The notes under the pieces: generated by a model
Database searches by the model: none
Told to the model about the DNA's origin: nothing
Seen by the model: the letters and a program-made list of their open reading frames with translations, nothing else
Translations under genes and position numbers: made by a program
Origin: Poa pratensis
Taxonomy: Eukaryota > Streptophyta > Magnoliopsida > Poales > Poaceae
Direction of reading: 5' to 3'
DNA: 64,000 bases
Assembly: GCA_947311845.1 (NCBI GenBank)
Contig: CAMZMU010000041.1
Location: 134,601,849-134,665,848, forward strand
Shown here: in pieces, positions 56,282-64,000 of the stretch
How the letters are laid out: each line of letters opens with the position of its first letter
Position numbering within the stretch: the first letter of the stretch is position 1

Positions 56282-58251
56282 ATGATGGGGTCTAGGGACG
56301 ACGGACTGACGGAGATGGATGGATTCGATCTCGGCCGCTTGATTTCAAGCTGAGAATCTTGCAAAGAAATCCAAAACTTGGTGATGTTTAGCATAGTTTT
56401 GTATGGAGCACTATGGTAGTTTAACTTCGACTAAACTTTGGAGTGTTGTTATGGGTAGTTTAACTTGGTCTGATCTTCAGAGTGTCGTCTTCTTCCTGGA
56501 GGTGTCGTTGTGGTTCTAAGTGTGTCTTAGCCTCACCGGTAAAACCCTAAATCTGGTTCACTAGATCAACGGTCGCACCACCACAACACCACTCTCTCCT
56601 TAGAGGGCACTGCATGGTTTTTGTTAAGGGTGTAGACCTTCCTCGGTCAATCCGAGTCCTACCGCTCACTAGCTAACTCCTTCTAGGTACATGGCAGGGG
56701 AAACGTAGATCTGGACTGACCTAGAGTCTTTGGTCGTGTTATAGAGGCGTCAGGCCTTTGTCCTGACACGGTCTTGATGCTTTTTGCCCCACCTTCTCCA
56801 TGTTCATGGCTAGAGGTTGGCGAACGCGTGTCCTTCGTGGTTGTAGTTATTGCGGGGGTAGCGTCATAAGCGGAAAGACGTTGTAAGTTGTGACAACTCA
56901 TATTTTACAAAAGTGATACATCTTTTCATGGTGTATTCTAGAAAAAAACTTTGAGAGTGCTAGGGGTGTTTTAACTTGAACTAAACTTTGGAGTGCTATG
57001 GGTTTAACTTGACCACAATTATTTTCATGGATTTCTTGATCAGGCATTTGAAGCCATATACCATGTTCGCTCGAAAATGAGTGTTTTGGGCTTCTTTTCT
57101 CGTCCAAGAAGACCAATTTTCATGATTCTAACGGTCATCAAATACAAAAAAAAAAATTGATTCAAGGATGAAACAAACAGTTTGGCTCCAATATGAATCA
57201 CAAATTTTATCTGCAAATTAGAGAGACCATAAGCGGGCATATGATTTTTGCAGGTGCACAACCTTGTTGTAGTTGTTTTCGAAATAAAAATATCAAACCA
57301 CAGAGAGCTGAGGAAATGGTCTTTTTAATTTTTGTTGTGATTTTCTCAAAGTGTACCTACAGGCTATCTTTGATCTAAAACAAGAGAGCATTGAAAGTGG
57401 TGCGGGTGATTATTTTTAGAGGAAACCAATATTAAAAGAAAGTGGCATAGAGAGTGAACAGAGAATAAGCTATGTAAATGATGGAAACAACAATAGGGCT
57501 AAAAGCATTTTTAGAGAGTGTTAGATTCACCACTAGCATGTGGTAGAATTGCGCAGGAGAGTATTTTTTTTATTATAAGCATGTCGTGCTCTGGCAGAGC
57601 CTCACATAAAATGTGCACGAAATCTCGGTCACACACCCCACACAAACACCACTAGGCCTCCTATGGCTTCCGCCACCGGAGTACGCTAATAGGTCTCCCT
57701 GTGGGTGTGGAGTAAGAATTTGAATCTTCGGTATTCCCTCATTGACTGTTGACAAAGGAAACGGTCAGCTTCGCTGTGCCCGCTAACCCTGTCTTGCACA
57801 AACAATAATATTTTTCATGTCCATAAGGCAAATATTATGGAGTCGACTTTATCACAATATCATGAAAAACATTGTCACGCTTTATACTAATAACAACCAA
57901 TAAATTCTTGCATAAAAATTATGGTAGTGCTAGGTTTCTCCATCTGTATAAAAACTAATGGAGCCACTCAGGCGTGAGTGCACAAGGCATCATCATAATA
58001 ATAATATGAAAGGTGGATGGATGATTAAACGAGTACACGTGCAAATCCACACTAGGTTTTAGAATTACAATGATATGAATGGAGGAAGGCGTAAATGATG
58101 GTGGTGATGATGGAGATCAATGATGTGGCTGTCAAGATCCAAGATATGGCGAAGACGGACGCTCTTCTATTGATTCCCCCTCCCTTCCGGATGTGAGGTT
58201 TTGGTACTGTTTTGGGTGTTTTGAGGCTTCTCTATGCGTCTAACGGGTAGT
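56282..58251. other. Intergenic region upstream of PDHB
   Basis: Contains a phrase CTAAACTTTGGAGTG present at both 56431 and 56980, which brackets about 530 bp of different sequence and could mark an insertion or duplication. Also contains a segment (57170-57240, GAAACAAACAGTTTGG) that recurs at 59651. No gene is recognised. Confidence 0.4.
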
Positions 58252-59290
58252 GAACCAAAACTGAGTACATGAGGTGCAGTTTCAGTACTACTAGGCACGA
58301 GGAGGAAGAGGTTAGGCTTGATGGACAGGTGGTACCTGAGAAAGACACCTTCCGATATTTGGGGTCTATGCTCCAGAAGGATGGTGATATCGATAAAGAT
58401 GTGAGTCATCGAATCAAAGTTGGTTGGATGAAGTGGCGCCAAGCTTCTGGCGTCCTCTGTGATAGGAAAGTGCCACAAAAGCTAAAAGGCAAGTTCTATA
58501 GGACGGCGATTCGACCTGCGATGTTGTATGACGCAGAATGTTGGCCGACCAAGAGACGACATATCCAACAGTTAGGTGTAGCGGAGATGCGTATGTTGAG
58601 ATGGATGTGTGGCCACACAAGAAAGGACCGGGTTAGGAATGATGATATGCGTGAGAGAGTTGGGGTAGCACCAATTGAAGAGAAGGTTGTCCAACACCGT
58701 CTAAGATGGTTTGGTCATATAGAACGTAGTCCTCCGGAAGCGTCATTGCATACCGGACAGATAAAGCGGGATGCGAATGTTAAGAGGGGTCGTGGTAGGC
58801 CAAACTTGACATGGGAGGAGTCTGTTAAGAGATATCTGAAAGATTGGAATATCACCAAAGAACTAGCCTTGGATAGGGCTGCGTGGAAGTTAGCTATCCA
58901 TGTGCCAGAACCATGACCTGGTTTCGAGATCCTAGAACATCCACAGCGCGATGCTTCTCTGCCGACGCCAGGGTTCAAATCCATGTCGATCAGCAGTTAA
59001 TCGCTTCAATCCCGCGCGCCGGGCGCAAAGTAGACTGTCGGCGCTACTCGTTTTTCTTCCTATCGACATGGAAAGCCCAAGCACGACCGAGTTTGATTAG
59101 CGTCCCAAAATAAGAGCCCAGCGTTGCAGGTTACGAGCGCTTCTCTGCTACTTTTATTTTTTCTATTTATTTTATGAGTTAAGCGCCTCAATAAGCGCTG
59201 TGCATTGTGGATGCTCTTATGGGTTTCAACTCTAACCTACCCCAACTTGTTTGGGAAAAAAAGTTTTGTTGTTATTGTTGTTGTAAGCCG
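58252..59290 (+). mobile_element. 5'-truncated RTE-type LINE
   Basis: A continuous open frame (about 58255-58916) encodes the C-terminal part of an RTE-clade reverse transcriptase protein: FRYLGSMLQKDGDIDKDVSH, AIRPAMLYDAECWPTKRRH, MRMLRWMCGHTRKDRVRNDD, LRWFGHIERSPPEA, RGRGRPNLTWEESVKR and KLAIHVPEP. The 3' UTR ends CTAACCTACCCCAACTTGTTTGGG followed by GTTGTTATTGTTGTTGT, the known RTE tail. The catalytic RT motifs and endonuclease are missing, so the copy is dead on arrival, yet the remaining 215 codons carry no stop. Confidence 0.92.
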
Positions 59291-60026
59291 CCCGTACCGC
59301 TACGGTCGGGTGCGGCCGTACCGCTTGCCTTTAAGTATCCTGAAAAAAATCGTGAATTTTATCTTCCTTTTGATCTCAAGTGCATGGCTTTTTGTGTGGA
59401 AGGCTTTTAATGCTCCGAATCAACATATTGGTGTCCGGAAATGGGCACTTTTCTTGTAATCAACAAAATAGGTGTGTGTGTACAATAAAATATTAAAACC
59501 CCTACGTCTATGTATGCAAAACATGTACTAGTAAAACATGATGCAAATGCACTCATCAACGCACCTTTCAAATTTATATTGATTTTCAGTTTATACGGAA
59601 GTCTTCTTTGATTCACATAAATAGTATATTAATTTGTGCAAAATCCGATGAAACAAACAGTTTGGTTCTCCAATACAAAACATGAATTTTACATGCAAAT
59701 TAGAGAGATCATAAGTGGGACACAACTTTCAATGTTATATTGATTTTCAGTTTATATGCAAGAAAATAAAATCGTAGAGCTCTCTGATTGAAAAGGAGAT
59801 GGATGACTCTTGATCCAGTTTGTGTATAATTGTAATTAAAGCATGACCACCTAAGCATACAAAATCTTCCAAAATAGAAAAGGTTTGAGAATTTGCTGGT
59901 CACAAGGGCGGACAAACAGTTATCCTTCACGATCTCTTGTTGTAAAGAAAATTTAAGAGGAGTAAGGTTTCTTGTAAACACTTGATACATGTGATCTATT
60001 GGTTCCAACTACCTGTCACAATTTGT
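59291..60026. other. Intergenic DNA
   Basis: AT-rich. It contains the second copy of the segment shared with 57170-57240. No gene is seen. Confidence 0.4.
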
Positions 60027-60955
60027 CTTGCCTGAAATGCAAGCTCTTTGTTTATCGTTTCCTTCAGAAGAATGCATTAGTTTGTGCCAGCTCAAACTTG
60101 TGACTGAAGATTCCGAACATTGCGGTTGAGATGAACTTCAATGTTTTTGGCATAGCGTTTCCTTTACGAGGAATACCTAAAGATGTGTGCACAAACTCGT
60201 CACAAAAGATTTGGATGGGCCCGACTAAGCCACAATGCAAAATGTTTTGGCTTGCCTAAAATGCAAAGTCTTTACTTGCCGTTTCCTTCACGAGGAACAT
60301 AAGGTTGAGCCAGCTCAAACTCGTGAGTGAAGATTTGGAACATTGTGGTTGAGGAGATGCTTTTCGCTTAGCGTTTCCATTATAAGGCATACCTAAGGAT
60401 GTGTGCTCAAATTTACAAATGAAGATTTGGATGGCCAGGGCTAAGCCACAATCCATGTTGTTTCCCTTTCCTAAAATGCAAGCCCTTTGCTTGTTTTTCT
60501 TCAGAGAAGTACATAAGGTTGTGCTACGGTTGTGCTAGCTTAAACTCGTGACTGAAATTCGGAATGTTTAGAACGAACTGCAAGGTTCTTTGCGTAGCGT
60601 TTTGTTTATAAGGAATACCCAGAACGAACTGCAAGGTTCTTTGCTTAGCGTTTTGTTTATAAGGAATACCCAAGGACGCGTGCTCAAACTCCGAAGTGAA
60701 GATTTGGATGTCTACATCTAAGCCAAAATGTAAATGGTTTTCCCTTGCCTAAAATGAAATCTCTTCCTTATTGTTTCATTTGCAATAAATACATAAGGTG
60801 GTGCTAGCTCGAACTCGTGAGTGGAGATTTGGAAGCTTACTGTTGAGATGAACGGCAAGGCTCTTTGCTTAGCATTTTCTTAGTAAGGATGAGTGCTCAA
60901 ACTCTGTAAATGACGATTTGAAAGGCCACGCTCAGCCAGAATGCTTTGCTTGGAT
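60027..60955. repeat. Four diverged tandem units of about 210-280 bp
   Basis: Units begin CTTGCCTGAAATGCAAG (60027), CTTGCCTAAAATGCAAA (60251), TTTCCTAAAATGCAAG (60467) and CTTGCCTAAAATGAAAT (60744). Each contains GTTTCCTTC, CAGCTCAAACTCGTGA, GAAGATTTGGA, CTTAGCGTTT, ATACCTAAGGATGTGTGCTC and CTAAGCCACAATG in the same order. The third unit has an internal 51-bp duplication (60569-60670). Confidence 0.88.
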
Positions 60956-61463
60956 TTCATTGGCTGGACCTTGCACCGAAGTAAGTGTTCTGGAAATGTT
61001 TGAATCTTTTTTACGTCAGTTACTATTGTCAGAAAGCTTTCGTTGTCTGTTCAGGGTCAAGGACCTGTCCCGAAGACCTTGGTATCATAATGGAACTGGT
61101 CGAGCGCCTGAACTATATGAAGCCTCTGAAAGTTTCATTACTCAGAAGAATTTCAACAATAAAAGCTGGCATGCCCTTGATAGTTGGATTGACTGTTCTA
61201 TGTAACCACGAGGCTTAAAAAACATAACTAAAACAACATTTGGAGATATCAAATATCACCCACTGAATGGCCTGGGAAGTGTTAAGGGTGTACTTTTCAT
61301 GGAATCACAGATATCAAAATTAGATTAACCACTTTTGAGTAAACAAAATGGTTAGTCGGGAAAGAGGTTCGACGGCCCACAGCTCAAAACACAATTACAT
61401 GTCCACGCATGCTGCACTTAGGCAGCAACGGTTGCCAAAAATGCGATCATACTTGCAGTAGAT
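60956..61463. other. Spacer downstream of eIF2B delta
   Basis: Should include the 3' UTR of the minus-strand eIF2B delta gene. A plus-strand open frame (60918-61205) has no recognisable domain. Confidence 0.4.
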
Positions 61464-64000
61464 CTATACCCACAACTGCTCCTTGCGGTACTCTCTCACA
61501 ATGACAGGCACGCTTGTAGGTGGAAGCTGCAACAACAAGACACTGGCATCAACTAAATGGACAAAAAACAGACACTACCCTAAATACACGAACCACTGAC
61601 ACAAAACTAGCATATGACATGCATATGTCTAAATGCAGAAGAAATAACAAGTTCAGGATACTGGAATATAGCAGACTTGAAACACAATCAATGTGACATA
61701 CAAGGTTGTATAAAAACCCAAAGAAAAGCAATAAAGGAGCCAGTAATTTAATGTATTTTTGTTCAGAAAATCCCAAAAGCAAGAACAAGCACATAAAAGA
61801 AAAGGTGTGCATGTCTGGAGTTGAATCATGGCTTTCCTAAACAAATTTTAATCAGATAATTGGATGTTACAGAAGAATACAGTTGACTTGGATCAAAGCT
61901 CAAATTATGATTGGAAGAGATGTATATGTGACCCTGTTTCTAACTAGTTTTCAGATGGTTATATAAGGTCCGTATCACAAGTCTAGATATCTGTTAGGCT
62001 TAAGATAATGGTTAATTTGACCACTTAATACAATGATCTGCCTCCCTAGGAAGAAAACAGTCCAAAAAATTCAGTACTACTAAAAATGAGCATTCACTAC
62101 ATTGCTAATAGCCGAAATTCAGTATTTACATGACTATGTGTGGAGAACAATACTATTAAATATACTATGGCTTTGACTACTATCAGAAGCAAAATCTTAC
62201 CATTCCATAATCAGTTATGATCATCGACACATAATCAGAAGGGGTTGCGTCGTACCTATCAGAAGTGCAATATTATTTCCATCAAAGGCAACATAAATGG
62301 ATCAAGAAAATAATACTTCATATATGGGATTCAGGAACATACGTAAGATTTAGCAGTTGGAGATTTTCCTTGTCAGTCCAGTTCTTAAGATGGTCCAAAT
62401 CTGCCCTCCCAGGAACTTTGGAAATGACATCTGGATCACCTGAGCAAAAATAACTATGCTATGAGTTCTTATGCATGACTCAGACATATATGTATAATAC
62501 ATACACACACAAAATGCGTACCAAGCTCATTAGCACATATAGAATCAAGTTGCACCCTCTCATGAAATTTGTATGCCTCGCAGCAAACGAGAACTGGAAT
62601 TCCCAATGCGTGTGCAACCATAGCCACAGATGCTGTCCCCACTCGGGAATAAACTGTTCCATTCGATAATATTGAGGATGCACCCAAAAAGACTCTCGTA
62701 ACTTCGTGCATGATGTATGAGACTGCGTTTATATGAGTGTATGTGCAGTTGATGCCCTTTGCAACTAATCTACGGAGTAATCCTTGTCCCTCAAGCTTGG
62801 GACGAGAATCCACCACTATAACACGGAACTTCCTGCCAAGTTCATGAGCATGATCCAAAATCATTTCAACAACTGATGACGACCCATACGTCAGCAAGAC
62901 ATCACCGTCTCTAACTTTCGTGATGGCATGACTGACAATAACCTGATCAGCAACAACTATCTTTTCATTAATAAAACGGTCAATATCAGACTGAAGACTG
63001 GCTTTGGCTTCTGACTCCGACAATGTAAGTGGTAGCTTGGCAATCCTGTTCTTCAAGAACCTAATAGCATTTCCCATACTTATTGAGAGTGGCCTGCACT
63101 CGATAAAGAATGACACATAACTGCTGATTTTTGCAGTAAGATCTCTGCTGAGAGTTTTGTTTGGAGGCGTAGAGTAATCTTTTATTGCCTCTCTGAATGA
63201 AATAAGCATTGCTACACAACGACCATTGCCACCAGATACCTCACCAGATAAGTACTGGAGCCCGACCTGAAATATAGCGAAAAACAGATAAGTCATTTAT
63301 ATTTAACTAAAATTCACAATATTTACCTATCTAATTCTTATTTAGCTATGTTTACTTCTCAAAATAGCCAAAGATCAAAGCATTCTGCAAAATAAATCAA
63401 GATCGCGAGGTTGTTAGCTAGTTTTGCCTGGCCCTGGTACTTCCACGTTTTTGATAAAAAAACAGCGAAGGAACAAAGAATTGCTTCATAAACATTACAA
63501 TCTCATATTCTTGCATATACATAACTTTAGCAGTGTTCTGAATAAATTAACTGTAACATAGCAAAAAGGGCTAACAATGGAGCGGGGGGGGGGGGGGGGC
63601 ACAGCATAGCACAGCTTATTGTATATTGTCACAAAACAGTCAATAGTTCTATTTGCCTGATAAATGACATGAACTTTCGCATCCTTAGTTTCATACACCT
63701 TCATCCAACGCCTAACGTGTGAAGATTTAATGTGGGTGAAGAACAAATCATCATCAAATGATCATACTTGAGATCAGGGAACGAAAGCTTCTATATACAC
63801 AAAGACAACAGTTCTGGTAGATTGAACGCATAGCAATTACCTTGTACACAGAAGGATGCATTGGTTCAAGTTGAAAGAATTTTGACTCAAGATCAGGAAG
63901 CTGAGTGCCATGCACGTACTGTGGCAGATGCCTAAATAGTTCGACTCTGTTTCGAGCCTCTGATTGGTTGACAATTGCACGTTTTTTCGCTTTCTCCACC
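61464..64000 (-). CDS. EIF2B4: Translation initiation factor eIF2B subunit delta, 3' part (5' end outside window)
   Basis: Minus exons: beyond 64000 to 63841 (RHLPQYVHGTQLPDLESKFF), 63266-62522 (VGLQYLSGEVSGGNGRCVAM; FIECRPLSISMGNAIRFLKN; VIVVDSRPKLEGQGLLRRLV; ASSILSNGTVYSRVGTASVA), 62439-62343 (GDPDVISKVPGRADLDHL), 62255-62201 (YDATPSDYVSMIITDYGM) and 61526-61464 (LPPTSVPVIVREYRKEQLWV, stop). All introns are GT-AG and phases agree. This is the conserved IF-2B Rossmann-like regulatory fold shared by alpha, beta and delta subunits. In the cytosol eIF2B exchanges GDP for GTP on eIF2; delta binds the eIF2B regulatory core. No lesion is visible. The intron after the first exon shown contains a 17-G run (63583-63599). 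Confidence 0.95.

Noticed and set aside
60918..61218. Open frames of 95 and 77 codons downstream of the tandem array
   Set aside because: They overlap in different frames, start within the last repeat unit, and show no domain.

Overview
The window is nuclear DNA from a large-genome grass, most likely a member of the Triticeae (wheat, Aegilops or barley relatives). The evidence is four plant-type split genes with GT-AG introns and GC-rich coding sequence, embedded in nested transposons of the kinds that fill Triticeae genomes: CACTA elements with CCCGGT-type subterminal repeats, an FAR1/Ulp1 Mutator-like element, long-LTR Gypsy-type elements, L1 and RTE LINEs, small hAT elements and a Helitron. 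The assignment rests on recognised sequence style, not on a search. I saw no tRNA, rRNA or CRISPR array.

Layout. Positions 1-10929 are a decayed CACTA transposon read on the minus strand. Its right terminus is at 10929 and its left end lies outside the window. It holds an intact small coiled-coil/membrane ORF, a broken TNP2 transposase and a broken second transposon ORF (Transposase_24 type). A small CACTA element (1419-3045) sits in the intron of that second ORF, and a non-autonomous Helitron (3676-6087) sits between the two transposase genes. A host LRR receptor-like protein gene (11777-13276, RLP29 type) follows and carries an apparent one-base frameshift. Positions 13535-20512 are repeats: two poly(A)-tailed insertions, a 735-bp tandem duplication, and an AT-rich tandem duplication split by a Mutator-type MITE with a perfect 9-bp target duplication.

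A two-B3-domain gene lies at 21130-22329 (minus). Positions 23822-44260 hold a Mutator-like element of the KAONASHI type: an FAR1/MULE transposase on plus (inactivated) converges on an Ulp1-like cysteine protease on minus (His, Asp, Gln and Cys still present). The protease gene is split by a Gypsy-type LTR element (31698-41564, TSD CACGG). The right LTR of that element is in turn split by a 3454-bp solo LTR (37594-41047, TSD CTTTG).

The right third is a gene island: a beta-expansin (49167-50359) with a hAT element 36 bp upstream of its ATG; a plastid pyruvate dehydrogenase E1-beta gene (52923-56081, minus) with a hAT MITE in its third intron and a one-base frameshift in its last exon; and the 3' part of the eIF2B delta gene (61464 to beyond 64000, minus). 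An RTE LINE fragment and a diverged tandem array of about 220 bp lie between the last two. The host genes look functionally unrelated: cell-surface signalling, wall loosening, plastid acetyl-CoA supply and translation initiation.

I found no convincing new biological system. The most useful observations are the dated nesting of insertions, transposons placed very close to host exons, the intact protease catalytic residues inside a dead transposon, and two single-base frameshifts in otherwise well-preserved genes, which may be real lesions or sequence errors.
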